Below are positions 1 to 7,767 of a DNA stretch of 27,029 nucleotides, piece after piece. The notes under the pieces were generated by a model. That model did no database searches. It was given only the letters and a program-made list of their open reading frames with translations, and was not told the DNA's origin. The translations under genes were made by a program, and so were the position numbers. Origin of the DNA: Oscillospiraceae bacterium. Lineage in GTDB: Bacteria > Bacillota > Clostridia > Oscillospirales > Ruminococcaceae. Where the stretch lies: positions 1-27,029 of the forward strand of contig JAFSHJ010000067.1 of assembly GCA_017440425.1 (NCBI GenBank), in the 5' to 3' direction. Every line of letters starts with the position of its first letter. Within the stretch, counting starts at the first letter, position 1.

Positions 1-968
1 AGACCGATGCGGTGGTCTGTAACACGTCCCTGGGGGAAGTTATAGGTGCGGATGCGCTCGCTGCGGTCACCGGTGCCCACCTGAGAGCGTCTTTCGCTGG
101 CAATTTTGTCTGCCTGTTCCTGCTGCATCCTCTCGTAGAGACGGGAGCGCAGAACACGCATAGCCTTGTCCTTGTTTTTGTGCTGGCTTCGCTCATCCTG
201 ACATTCCACAACAATGCCGGTGGGCAGGTGGGTTATGCGGATGGCGGATTCGGTTTTGTTGACGTGCTGACCGCCTGCGCCGCCGGAGCGGTAGGTGTCT
301 ATCTGCAGGTCGGTGGGGAGTATCTCCAGTTCAACATCCTCCACCTCCGGCAAAACGGCGACTGTAACGGTGGAGGTGTGGATGCGTCCGGATGCCTCGG
401 TGTCGGGCACACGCTGCACACGGTGAACGCCGCTCTCATATTTCAGCTTGGAATAGGCTCCGTCCCCCTCAATGAGGAAGGAGACCTCCTTGAAACCGCC
501 GAGCTCGGTGTCGTTGGAGCCGAGGATCTCGGTTTTCCAGCCCTTGCTCTCGGCATACATGCTGTACATTCTGAAAAGAGAGCCTGCAAAGAGAGCAGCC
601 TCTTCGCCGCCTGCGCCGCCGCGGATCTCCACAACAACGTTTTTGTCGTCGTTGGGGTCACGGGGAAGGAGAAGTATCTTTAAATCGGCAGCGATGCTCT
701 CCATTTTTTCGCGGCTCTCGCCGTATTGCTCCTGGACCATCTCTTTAAAATCCGGGTCGAGACCGCCGTCATCAAGCAGCATTTTTGCCTCTTCAAATTC
801 GGCTTTTGCCGCCTTGTATTTGGTGTAGGTCTCCACAACCGGCTCAAGATTTTTATATTCCTTCATCAGCGAGCGGTATGTGTCAAGGTCGGATACGATA
901 TCCGGCTCCATCAGCTTTTCGTTTATGGTTGCAAGTCTAAGCTGTGCTTCTTCAAGTCTGTCAAACAT
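1..968 (-). CDS. prfA: Peptide chain release factor 1 (partial, C-terminus outside window)
   Basis: Class I release factor that reads UAA/UAG in the ribosomal A site and triggers peptidyl-tRNA hydrolysis. The ATG is at 968-966 and the frame stays open to the left edge, giving 322 codons, so roughly the last 35-40 residues are missing compared with a usual length near 360. Two diagnostic motifs are visible. The GGQ hydrolysis loop is at residues 232-234 (bases 275-267), inside RSGGAGGQHVNK. The PxT stop-codon recognition tripeptide (here PDT, residues 188-190, within RVQRVPDTEASGR) distinguishes RF1 from RF2, which has SPF. The start lies inside the end of the DUF951 gene (8-base overlap), which suggests translational coupling. 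It is probably the last gene seen of the minus-strand operon that starts near 3936. Confidence 0.97.
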   Translation of the reverse strand, partial: MFDRLEEAQLRLATINEKLMEPDIVSDLDTYRSLMKEYKNLEPVVETYTKYKAAKAEFEEAKMLLDDGGLDPDFKEMVQEQYGESREKMESIAADLKILLLPRDPNDDKNVVVEIRGGAGGEEAALFAGSLFRMYSMYAESKGWKTEILGSNDTELGGFKEVSFLIEGDGAYSKLKYESGVHRVQRVPDTEASGRIHTSTVTVAVLPEVEDVELEILPTDLQIDTYRSGGAGGQHVNKTESAIRITHLPTGIVVECQDERSQHKNKDKAMRVLRSRLYERMQQEQADKIASERRSQVGTGDRSERIRTYNFPQGRVTDHRIG

Positions 969-1179
969 TGGAATCCCCTTTTGTGTTGTTGGAATCGGGT
1001 TGGTTGCGGGTGATGTTTTTTATGTTTTTTTCTGCCTTTGCGCGCGGCACCATGACCTCATGGCCGCAGGTGAGGCATTTAATGCGGAAATCCATGCCGG
1101 AGCGGAGCACGGAAAAGGTGTTTCCGCCGCAGGGATGGGATTTTTTCATTGTTAAAACGTCGCCAACTCTCACATCCAT
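961..1179 (-). CDS. DUF951 family protein (small zinc-ribbon-like)
   Basis: A 72-residue protein matching the Firmicutes DUF951 family: it begins MDVRVGDVLTMKKSHPCGG and continues with IKCLTCGHEVMVPRAK, the characteristic pattern. The cysteines at HPCGG and CLTCGH could bind a metal, but that is inference; the function is not established. The C-terminal tail after the RAKAEK segment is polar and family-unlike. A GGAGG ribosome binding site lies 10 bases upstream of the ATG (1179-1177). The stop overlaps the prfA start by 8 bases, so the two are almost certainly cotranscribed and coupled. The lipoprotein gene ends 30 bases upstream. Confidence 0.88.
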   Translation of the reverse strand: MDVRVGDVLTMKKSHPCGGNTFSVLRSGMDFRIKCLTCGHEVMVPRAKAEKNIKNITRNQPDSNNTKGDSNV

Positions 1180-1209
1180 CTGTGAAAGCCTCCTTTGAGA
1201 TGAGGTGGA

Positions 1210-1989
1210 TTATTTAAAATAGTTTACTTCATCAAAATTAAGGGATTTGGGAGGAGCTATCTCCACGCTGCCGTTGATATGGGTGTATTTCATATCGGTG
1301 TGCTTGTGGTGAATGTTGCCTTTTTTATCGGCATATTCCTCAATGAGCTGCAGGTTGGTGATGTTGAATTCGCTGTCGGCACGTCCGTTTATCTGGCAGA
1401 GCATACCTGTTTCACGGTGTTTGCCCTGAATTTTAAGTATGTAATCGTCGCCGTCGGTGTAAAGGGCGTTGAAGGTGATATCGTAATCGGCGAAGATATC
1501 TGCGGGGATGCCGAGGAAATCGGTGTTGAGATAGTGTGCGTGGCGGTTGGTGCTGTCTGCAAACCAGTTGCCGTCATATTGATAGTAATAGTTTGTGCCG
1601 TCGTAGAAATCATATTCGGGATAGAAGAAAAAGACGAAGGGGGTGCGCTCACGGTAGAGCATCAGGTGGCGCTCTCCGCTGCGGTCGAATTTGATTGTGC
1701 TGACGGTGGAGGAGAGAATGCCGTAAAGATCGTTGTCGGTTGTGACACGCTTTTCTATCTCTGCGCTCTCGAGAGAATAGATAAAGCGGTAATAGACCTT
1801 GAGTGCATCGATATTTTCAACATATTCGTCGGTGTCGCTGTAATCTGCGCTGTCGGGTCCCTCATTGCAGCCGCAGAGGGCAAGGGGGAAGAGCATTGCA
1901 CAAACCAAAAGCACAGCGGCAATGCGGAAAAGGCGACCGAAGCCGTTTTGTTTAAAGATAAACTGGGGCATATGTTTGAAACTCCTCAT
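1210..1989 (-). CDS. Hypothetical lipoprotein
   Basis: A 259-residue predicted lipoprotein of unknown function. The N-terminus is basic, followed by a hydrophobic stretch (about residues 22-38) and a lipobox L-C-G-C with the lipidated Cys at residue 41, so the mature protein should be anchored to the outer face of the membrane. The remainder is soluble, rich in Tyr/Asp (for example FYDGTNYYYQYDGNW), and resembles small beta-rich extracytoplasmic domains, but no family was recognised. The ATG overlaps the stop of the upstream membrane acyltransferase gene (ATGA, 1986-1989), a sign of coupling. A start at Met7 is also possible. Confidence 0.75.
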   Translation of the reverse strand: MRSFKHMPQFIFKQNGFGRLFRIAAVLLVCAMLFPLALCGCNEGPDSADYSDTDEYVENIDALKVYYRFIYSLESAEIEKRVTTDNDLYGILSSTVSTIKFDRSGERHLMLYRERTPFVFFFYPEYDFYDGTNYYYQYDGNWFADSTNRHAHYLNTDFLGIPADIFADYDITFNALYTDGDDYILKIQGKHRETGMLCQINGRADSEFNITNLQLIEEYADKKGNIHHKHTDMKYTHINGSVEIAPPKSLNFDEVNYFK

Positions 1990-2780
1990 TTGAGAATGAA
2001 TTTGAAGAAAACGTAGAGCAGGGCATAGATGACCGGCTGGTGAAGCATATAGATGATGAGTGTGTTTTGTCCGATGAGTGCAAGGGGCTTTGAGTGAAGA
2101 TCAAAGAAAAATTTGGGACAGCGGCGCTCTTTGAGATAGATACCGATATAGGCGCCGGTGATGAACACAAACAGCCAGGGCAGCAGGGGGAAGTAATCTC
2201 CCGAGAAGAAGTTTTCGGATGGAAAGCCGAAGGGGAAGAGAAATTCGGTGGAATAAAGCGCTGCGGGAAGCCGGACCTCCCAAAGCCACGGAATGCCGAA
2301 GAACCCGCGGTCCACACGGAAGGTGAGCACCGAGAGCACACCGAAAATTGCTGTTCCCACGGGAGGAGAGAGCTTATCCAGAGCAGGCTGTAAAAGGGCA
2401 AACAGCATCATGCAGATGCCCAGCAGATGAAGGATGCCGAAAACCACGATGGAGCGGGGCATCACCACACCGGTGACAAGGGTTATCACCATTCCGCAGA
2501 CAAAGCAGAGTGCACCGCGCTTGAGGTTGCTGCGTGAAAAGCGGCAGGATGCACCCGAGATGAGCACAAACAGCGCCGCAAATATTACATGGAGAATGTA
2601 AACGACAACGGATTCCACCGGCAGGTCGGCGCCGAACATATATACGGCATCGTAGGCGGCGTGGTGCAGCACCATCAGAATAATGGAGAGACCACGCAGC
2701 TCATCAATGAGCCAGATGCGGCCGTCGTTTTGTTTAAACTTGAAAAATCGCTCCAGAAGCGAACGTACGGGAGAAGACAT
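1986..2780 (-). CDS. DUF1624/HGSNAT-like membrane acyltransferase domain protein
   Basis: A 264-residue multi-pass membrane protein. The N-terminal pattern IDELRGLSIILMVLHH (residues 25-40) is the signature of the heparan-alpha-glucosaminide N-acetyltransferase catalytic domain (DUF1624/YeiB-like), where the Asp-Arg-Gly segment and a His on the first helix are conserved. Six to seven hydrophobic segments follow, including one before the C-terminal PLALIGQNTLIIYMLHQPV motif, which is typical of this superfamily. In bacteria these proteins probably acylate a cell-surface glycan or lipid; the substrate here is unknown. GGAGG lies 5 bases before the ATG (2780-2778). It starts 19 bases after the carboxypeptidase gene and overlaps the lipoprotein gene by 4 bases. 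Confidence 0.85.
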   Translation of the reverse strand: MSSPVRSLLERFFKFKQNDGRIWLIDELRGLSIILMVLHHAAYDAVYMFGADLPVESVVVYILHVIFAALFVLISGASCRFSRSNLKRGALCFVCGMVITLVTGVVMPRSIVVFGILHLLGICMMLFALLQPALDKLSPPVGTAIFGVLSVLTFRVDRGFFGIPWLWEVRLPAALYSTEFLFPFGFPSENFFSGDYFPLLPWLFVFITGAYIGIYLKERRCPKFFFDLHSKPLALIGQNTLIIYMLHQPVIYALLYVFFKFILK

Positions 2781-2799
2781 AGTTACCTCCGCAGAGATG

Positions 2800-3843
2800 T
2801 TATTTTACCACAGTAACGATAAAACCGTCCACATTGTTGCCGGATACGGTGTAGCTGCCGCTGTTGGGAACGGGCACGGAGGTGGTTTTGCCGGAGGTGT
2901 TGGCGGCAACATAGTAGATCTCATACTGTGTGCCCTCCGCATCCTCGGTGGTGAGATGGCTGACACCAAAGGGGAAACCGTAGACATACTGCATATATTC
3001 TTCCAGACAGTAGCCACGCTCTGTCATGATAGCTGCGTGGGGAACTCCCACATAGCGGAAGTGCCAGGGCTCATCGGAGATGCCGGTGAGGTCGGCTTTT
3101 TCATCAAAATAGCGCTGGATAAAGCCGTATTCGTGGGCATGCTCGTAGATCCAGGTGTAATCGCCCTCGTTGGTCAGGTCCTTGTTGCCGTTTTGCATAT
3201 AGAGGTTGAAATCCACGGCATAACCGCTGTGGTGCTCGCTGTGTCCGGGTTTTGCGGTGAACTTGGAGGCGGCCTCTTCGCCCTGCTGGTTAACCCTGGT
3301 GTTATAGAGCTTTTGCTGGTTTTCAAAGGTGCGGACGCCGCTTGTGACCTGAATGTTGCGTCTGCCGGTGGCCTCGTTGAAATCCAGCATAAATGCGTTG
3401 AGGGCAGTTAGGGTGGGCTCGTTGAGGGTGATGGTGGAATAGGCCACCACATAGGCCTTATTCTTGTTGCCGTATATGGGGGTGAAGACATCCTCTTCGC
3501 TGAAAATATATTCATTTTCGCCGTTGATAAGAATAAGATCTCCGCGATGGATCTGCTCGTTTGCAATATCGAGAATGGTGTATTTGTCCATATCAACGGT
3601 TTCGGAGGTGTGGGACTCCTGCTGCTGAATATCGCCTTCTCCTTCGGCATAGGAGGGTTCGGAAGATTCCTCGGAGCTTTCGGACTGGGAGGAGGATTCC
3701 TCGGAGGGTTTGGCTGCAGGGTCAAAAGAGGAGAGACCTCTTACTATCCACACGCTGAGCAGGCTGAAGCCTACAAGAAAAACTACGATCACCGAAGTGA
3801 TAAGGGTTTCGGAAAGGTTGAATTTGTTTTTGTTTCTGTTCAT
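2800..3843 (-). CDS. Membrane-anchored M15B (VanY-type) D-alanyl-D-alanine carboxypeptidase
   Basis: A 347-residue zinc peptidase expected to trim the terminal D-Ala of peptidoglycan stem peptides outside the cell. One transmembrane anchor spans about residues 14-35 and is followed by a Ser/Glu-rich linker (about 45-85). The VanY domain fills the C-terminal half, with the motif SxHxxGxAxD (SEHHSGYAVD; zinc ligands His204 and Asp211) and EPWHFRY (Glu258 base, His261 ligand). I chose the ATG at 3843 rather than an in-frame ATG at 3864 because GGAGG sits 5 bases before the former. It is the first gene behind the promoter at 3964-3936 and heads the operon with the acyltransferase and lipoprotein genes. 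Confidence 0.92.
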   Translation of the reverse strand: MNRNKNKFNLSETLITSVIVVFLVGFSLLSVWIVRGLSSFDPAAKPSEESSSQSESSEESSEPSYAEGEGDIQQQESHTSETVDMDKYTILDIANEQIHRGDLILINGENEYIFSEEDVFTPIYGNKNKAYVVAYSTITLNEPTLTALNAFMLDFNEATGRRNIQVTSGVRTFENQQKLYNTRVNQQGEEAASKFTAKPGHSEHHSGYAVDFNLYMQNGNKDLTNEGDYTWIYEHAHEYGFIQRYFDEKADLTGISDEPWHFRYVGVPHAAIMTERGYCLEEYMQYVYGFPFGVSHLTTEDAEGTQYEIYYVAANTSGKTTSVPVPNSGSYTVSGNNVDGFIVTVVK

Positions 3844-3935
3844 TTCGACCTCCGTGATAATCATAATTTATTGGAAAATTTAAAGTTGAAAACGAGGTGT
3901 CTGCCAAAAGAATATAAAAACCCACTTTAAAATAT

Positions 3936-3964
3936 ATTATATCGCATTATTCGGTGCAGGTCAA
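3936..3964 (-). promoter_or_regulatory. Sigma-A promoter of the carboxypeptidase operon
   Basis: On the minus strand TTGACC (3964-3959) and a perfect TATAAT (3941-3936) are separated by 17 bases. The promoter points to the carboxypeptidase gene about 90 bases downstream. Both elements lie within or against an imperfect inverted repeat (3938-3983). Confidence 0.8.
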
Positions 3965-3983
3965 GGCGGAATAGTGCGATATA
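3938..3983. promoter_or_regulatory. Inverted repeat overlapping promoter (operator candidate)
   Basis: Arms 3938-3954 and 3967-3983 match as an inverted repeat at 15 of 17 positions (TATATCGCA, one mismatch, TATTC, one mismatch, G), with a 12-base centre. The left arm covers the -10 box and the -35 box lies in the centre, so a protein bound here could block RNA polymerase. No cognate regulator is identified. Confidence 0.5.
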
Positions 3984-4090
3984 AAAGGGGGAGAAGGAGC
4001 GTAAAAGGGAGAAATTGAAAGAAAAGTGCCGTTGAAAGTTAAAAAATATAAAAAAAGATATAATTGGTGAAAAATATTGGGAAAACTCAC

Positions 4091-4120
4091 TTGTTAAAGA
4101 GGGGGGAAGTGTGATATAAT
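4091..4120 (+). promoter_or_regulatory. Promoter of the 4158 membrane protein gene
   Basis: TTGTTA (4091-4096), an 18-base spacer and a perfect TATAAT (4115-4120). The -10 box overlaps an in-frame ATG at 4119, which therefore cannot be the translated start. This supports the downstream ATG at 4158. Confidence 0.6.
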
Positions 4121-4157
4121 GAATTCTGTAGTATGTTTATGTGTAGGTGTGTATGAA

Positions 4158-4964
4158 ATGAATGATTTTATGCTGCTGGTCGCGCTGTTTATCGTTACGG
4201 TGATAACCTTTGTTGTTCCCATAATATATCTGGCGGATACCCTGCTGAAATCAGGCTGGAAGGATTTCCTTCTCGGCGCAATAACGACCGCCCTTACATA
4301 TCCCGTGTTGAGATATCTGCTGTTTGTGCCGCTTTATCTTTCCGAAACGGAGAACAGCTTTGGCAGAGTGGTTGCATTTTCGGCTGCGGCAGGTGCTGTG
4401 TGCGCTGCGGCAAAGCTGCCGGCTGTGTTTTTGTCATCCAAAAAGCCAATACCCTTTGAAAGTGCCGCAACCGTTGCAAAGAGCTGCTCTGCGGGAATGG
4501 TGATTTTGTTTGCCGGCATAAACTACCTCAACATTTTTGCGCTTAAGATGGGCATTGTGTTTTCTGCAGAGGGAAGCGAGCAGAAACTGCTTGAACTCCC
4601 GCAGAAGGCAAAGCTGTTCTATGCCATGTCCGGCGGAGAAGATAACCTCTCGCTGTTGCTTTTTGGAATAATTGTGCTCATCCCTGCAGTAATATATTCT
4701 GCAGACGTTATAATAGTAATGTATGGGCTGAGAGCCAAAAAATATTGGTATCCCGTAATTGCGGCGGTGTTGTATGCGGTGGTCATTGCACCTGCGGCTG
4801 CGCTCAACAAATTCGGAATAATCGCATCGCTGCTCTATCTGTTTGCAATAATGTTCATTGCGCTAAAGCTGAATCTGGTCTGCAAGGAACACTATTATAT
4901 GTATGATATGATCGCCCGTATAGATGAGAAAAAGAGAACGGGCAGACCTCCCATCGTTTATTAA
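4158..4964 (+). CDS. Polytopic membrane protein of unknown function
   Basis: A 268-residue, very hydrophobic protein with about seven predicted membrane segments and a short cytoplasmic basic tail (ARIDEKKRTGRPP). I did not recognise a family with certainty. The N-terminal arrangement (helix, Pro-rich turn, then a segment with YPVLRYLLFVPL) loosely recalls YhfC-type putative intramembrane proteins, but I see no matching catalytic glutamate motif, so this is only a lead. The open frame reaches back to 4119, but the promoter -10 box lies there; the ATG at 4158 is preceded by a modest AGGTG. It is monocistronic, closed by the hairpin at 4983-5039. Confidence 0.7.
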   Translation: MNDFMLLVALFIVTVITFVVPIIYLADTLLKSGWKDFLLGAITTALTYPVLRYLLFVPLYLSETENSFGRVVAFSAAAGAVCAAAKLPAVFLSSKKPIPFESAATVAKSCSAGMVILFAGINYLNIFALKMGIVFSAEGSEQKLLELPQKAKLFYAMSGGEDNLSLLLFGIIVLIPAVIYSADVIIVMYGLRAKKYWYPVIAAVLYAVVIAPAAALNKFGIIASLLYLFAIMFIALKLNLVCKEHYYMYDMIARIDEKKRTGRPPIVY

Positions 4965-4982
4965 ACGGTACAATAAAAAAGG

Positions 4983-5039
4983 TGCGTACATATTTTTGTT
5001 AAAGCTTTGGCTTGGCAGAAAGAATGTACGCAATTTTTT
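4983..5039 (+). terminator. Rho-independent terminator candidate
   Basis: TGCGTACAT (4983-4991) pairs with ATGTACGCA (5024-5032), a 9-bp stem with a long 32-base loop, followed by six T (5034-5039). It lies just after the membrane protein gene. The loop is longer than usual, so efficiency is uncertain. Confidence 0.55.
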
Positions 5040-5067
5040 GCGACCATGTGAGAAAGGGTGAAGAAAA

Positions 5068-6123
5068 ATGTGTGAGAAAAAATGTTTTGTGTTTGGTGAA
5101 GCGGGTTTTGAAAAGGATATCCTTTGGAAAAAGCTTGCCGACTACGTTGCCGATAACCTGAAAAAAGCAGGTTTCAACGATGTTGTAACTGATGTTGGAG
5201 AGCTTGCCGAAAGCGAATTTGCGGCGGCTGTAAGCTCGGAATATCCCTTTGCGGATGTGGAGTGTGTGGCAAAGGCGCTGGATGCGCTGCAAAGCGGCAG
5301 CAAGGAGGCTGTTGTGTTTGTGACATCGGCGGGAGAAATTGCCGCAGCCGCAGCAAAAACAACAGAACTTGCCGCAGTTTTGAAGGGAGAGGTCAGCGCA
5401 GATGCGGTAAAAACAGATTGGCAAAAGGTGAGCACCGCAAAGGAGCTGTTTGAGGCAGCCCAAAAGGTGAACGGAGAAGTGTTGGAACAGCTGTTGGAAA
5501 AAGGAGTGAAGTTGCTCTCAAAAGACGGAGTTATGGTGTCTCCCGACGCTGAAATCGGCGCAGGCACCGAGATTTTGCCGGGCACGATCATCAAAAGCGG
5601 TGTAAAGATCGGTGAAAACTGCGTGATAGGTCCCAACTCGCTGATAGAGAACAGCGAGATAGGGGATGGCTGCACCGTCAACGCATCGCAGATATATTCA
5701 AGCACGGTGAAGGACGGCGTGAAGATTGGTCCATTTTCCCATATCCGACCAAACTGCGTTGTGGAAAGCGGTGTGAAGATAGGCGATTTTGTGGAGCTGA
5801 AAAACTCCAACATTGGAGAAAATACCTCTGTGGCGCACCTGACATATATCGGTGACAGCGATGTGGGTGCAAAGGTCAACTTTGGCTGCGGCTGTGTCAC
5901 CGTCAACTACGACGGCACAAAAAAGAGCCGCACCACCGTTGGAGACAGAGCTTTTGTTGGCTGCAACACAAACCTTGTTGCCCCCGTAACTGTGGAGGCA
6001 GACAGCTATATCGCCGCAGGCTCCACCATAACCGAAGAGGTGCCCTCGGGTGCACTTGCCATTGCAAGGGCAAGACAGGTGAACAAGGCAGGCTGGATGG
6101 AGAAGAGGAAAAACAAAAAATAA
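5068..6123 (+). CDS. GlmU-like glucosamine-1-phosphate N-acetyltransferase with reduced N-terminal domain
   Basis: A 351-residue protein. Residues about 157-340 form a left-handed beta-helix of hexapeptide repeats closely matching the acetyltransferase half of GlmU, which makes UDP-GlcNAc precursor for peptidoglycan. Expected active-site residues are present: Arg227 (SHIRP), Lys245 (VELKN), His257 and Tyr260 (AHLTYIGD), Asn271, and Lys285/286 (NYDGTKK), ending in AIARARQVNK. The first ~150 residues are not a normal 230-residue uridyltransferase: the LxAGxGTRM nucleotide loop is absent. Short stretches (NLKKAGFNDVVTDVG; ALDALQSGSKEAVVFV) look like relics of that Rossmann-like fold. GlcN-1-P acetylation is therefore likely but uridylylation is not. 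A bidirectional terminator follows. Confidence 0.85.
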   Translation: MCEKKCFVFGEAGFEKDILWKKLADYVADNLKKAGFNDVVTDVGELAESEFAAAVSSEYPFADVECVAKALDALQSGSKEAVVFVTSAGEIAAAAAKTTELAAVLKGEVSADAVKTDWQKVSTAKELFEAAQKVNGEVLEQLLEKGVKLLSKDGVMVSPDAEIGAGTEILPGTIIKSGVKIGENCVIGPNSLIENSEIGDGCTVNASQIYSSTVKDGVKIGPFSHIRPNCVVESGVKIGDFVELKNSNIGENTSVAHLTYIGDSDVGAKVNFGCGCVTVNYDGTKKSRTTVGDRAFVGCNTNLVAPVTVEADSYIAAGSTITEEVPSGALAIARARQVNKAGWMEKRKNKK

Positions 6124-6140
6124 CGTTTTGTTGACACAAA

Positions 6141-6169
6141 AAAACGCTGAGGTCATTCCTCAGCGTTTT
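6141..6169. terminator. Bidirectional rho-independent terminator
   Basis: A 12-bp perfect stem AAAACGCTGAGG / CCTCAGCGTTTT with a 5-base loop (6153-6157). It has A residues on the left and T residues on the right, so it can end both the plus-strand GlmU-like gene and the converging minus-strand lipoprotein gene that stops at 6183. Confidence 0.9.
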
Positions 6170-6182
6170 ATGTTTGATGCAG

Positions 6183-7427
6183 CTATTTGTTTGATGTCAA
6201 CAGCTCCAAAGCAGTCACGGTTATTGTTTCCGCACCGCCATTGTCTGTGACAAGCAGAACGTTGTCTCCGCAAACCAAAATGTTAGAGACATACTCGTTT
6301 TCTTCCAATTCCAACTCAAATTCTTCTACCGTTTGTTTTGCCACATCACAGACATATATTTTGTCTGTATCTTCTGCGCTGGATTTGAGGGCGGTTATTA
6401 TCATCTTATCCTTAATGAAACCGGGTGCGCAGTAACAATAGTTGTCTGCAACCACCTCTTCAATTTCATTGTCACCGATTTTGCCTATAATGCCGTCCGA
6501 GGAGAAGAGGTTATAGAGATATATGTAATCTCCTCGCACCTCCATATCCGTGCAAAACTCTTTTATGCCGTCAGGCAGGTTTGATAAGGATAATTCCTTT
6601 TGGAAGTTGCCGTCTGAATCGTACACCCTGATCGAAGCAACGACTTCACCGGGTTTATCTGCATTGAGGTAATAGACGTAGATGTTTGCATCGTAAATGT
6701 CAAATTCCACCAAACCGTTTCCCAATTTATCGGTCGTGTCCGAAATGGCAGAGATCAAAACGGTTTCCTCGTTGGTTTCAGGGTCAAATCTGTCCAGAAA
6801 CGTTGTTTCTGTCCCTGCAGGATCATCCGTATAGCCTTTTAATGAGTATACCGTTCCGTCATAAAAGTCCATTGGGATAAGGTTGAAAATATCACACTGC
6901 GATACTTCAACTATTTCATCCTTTTCAAAGGATAAAAACAGCAGGTGGCTGGTTGAATCGAGAGTTTTCGCATAGATATACAGTCCGTTGTCAGCCAATG
7001 CCGTGTCTCCGCCAACCACAGCAATATCAGAGATCTCGCCAAGCTTCCTGGTTTTTCCCGTGGCAACGGTGTGCTTGTAATACTTTGCATTATAGTCATC
7101 GTCTAAAACCTGATACCATATTGAAACTCCGTCATAGTGCAAATAAGCGCGGAGGTCTTTCCCGGGAATAGTCACTTCATACAGAGAAGATTCAGGGGGA
7201 AGCACAGTGCTGCTTGCAGAGTCTTCGGGGGTTGAATAGTCGTCTTCAATGCTTGAAAACATATCGTGTGATTGATTATGTTTCTCCAAATCTTCGGGTC
7301 TTGCGGGAGCCATACCGCTGGGAATTGAGGGGTCCGAGAGCGGAGTTGACGGACTGCAGCCGCAAAGCAAAAATACAAACGCTAAAAACAATATGAATAT
7401 CTTGGGATAAATATTATTTTTGCTCAT
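6183..7427 (-). CDS. Hypothetical lipoprotein, probable beta-propeller-like surface protein
   Basis: A 414-residue predicted lipoprotein. The signal peptide (about residues 8-21) ends in the lipobox L-C-G-C with Cys24. A Ser/Pro/Asp-rich linker (about 25-75) is followed by a long acidic region with repeated short units of the type 'YDGTVYSLKGY', 'DANIYVYYLN', 'RGDYIYLYNL', 'GDNVLLVTDNG', which resemble blades of a beta-propeller; this fold is inferred, and the function is unknown. The ATG at 7427 is chosen because GGAGG lies 8 bases upstream; a longer frame to 7442 starts inside that ribosome binding site. It is transcribed alone from the promoter at 7482-7454. Confidence 0.78.
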   Translation of the reverse strand: MSKNNIYPKIFILFLAFVFLLCGCSPSTPLSDPSIPSGMAPARPEDLEKHNQSHDMFSSIEDDYSTPEDSASSTVLPPESSLYEVTIPGKDLRAYLHYDGVSIWYQVLDDDYNAKYYKHTVATGKTRKLGEISDIAVVGGDTALADNGLYIYAKTLDSTSHLLFLSFEKDEIVEVSQCDIFNLIPMDFYDGTVYSLKGYTDDPAGTETTFLDRFDPETNEETVLISAISDTTDKLGNGLVEFDIYDANIYVYYLNADKPGEVVASIRVYDSDGNFQKELSLSNLPDGIKEFCTDMEVRGDYIYLYNLFSSDGIIGKIGDNEIEEVVADNYCYCAPGFIKDKMIITALKSSAEDTDKIYVCDVAKQTVEEFELELEENEYVSNILVCGDNVLLVTDNGGAETITVTALELLTSNK

Positions 7428-7453
7428 TTTTACCGCCTCCATTCTGTGGTTTT

Positions 7454-7482
7454 ATTTTACCACATCATTGGTTGTTTGTCAA
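7454..7482 (-). promoter_or_regulatory. Sigma-A promoter of the 6183-7427 lipoprotein gene
   Basis: On the minus strand a perfect TTGACA (7482-7477), a 17-base spacer and TAAAAT (7459-7454). The -10 region sits within a short dyad (GTGGT...ACCAC, 7446-7463). Confidence 0.82.
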
Positions 7483-7645
7483 TAATTATCATAGAGGTTG
7501 AAAAAAATTGTGCATATTCGTTATTTTTTTAGCAATCAGTAGTGGGCGTTGCGCGTTTTGCAGAGAGTTTGGTAAGTTGGTTTTATGACAAGCTTTCATT
7601 TAACCAATGAATAAAGCCAAAACCGCAAAATAACAGCAAAACCTC
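7483..7645. other. Intergenic stretch between divergent genes, little recognised
   Basis: The space from 7428 to 7767 carries the two divergent promoters listed separately. Between them the sequence is AT-rich with no ORF, RNA family or strong hairpin that I recognise. A weak bulged stem (GCTTT-CATT...AATG-AAT-AAAGC around 7592-7616) is the only structure seen and has no T-tract. Confidence 0.4.
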
Positions 7646-7675
7646 TTGGCAAAAGGGCAGAAGTTGTGGTATAAT
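7646..7675 (+). promoter_or_regulatory. Promoter of pth-mfd
   Basis: TTGGCA (7646-7651), an 18-base spacer and a perfect TATAAT (7670-7675), about 90 bases before the pth start. No other obvious promoter lies between pth and mfd, so it probably serves both. Confidence 0.65.
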
Positions 7676-7767
7676 CTATATCAATAAGTGGGGTAGTGTA
7701 CTGTATCCCGCTCATTTTGTCGTGTAAAGATATGACCGATTTTATATAAAAGACGGAGAATGTGACT

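Noticed and set aside
4119..4157. Longer start (ATG 4119) for the membrane protein
   Set aside because: The ATG overlaps the -10 box TATAAT, so it would not be in the transcript.
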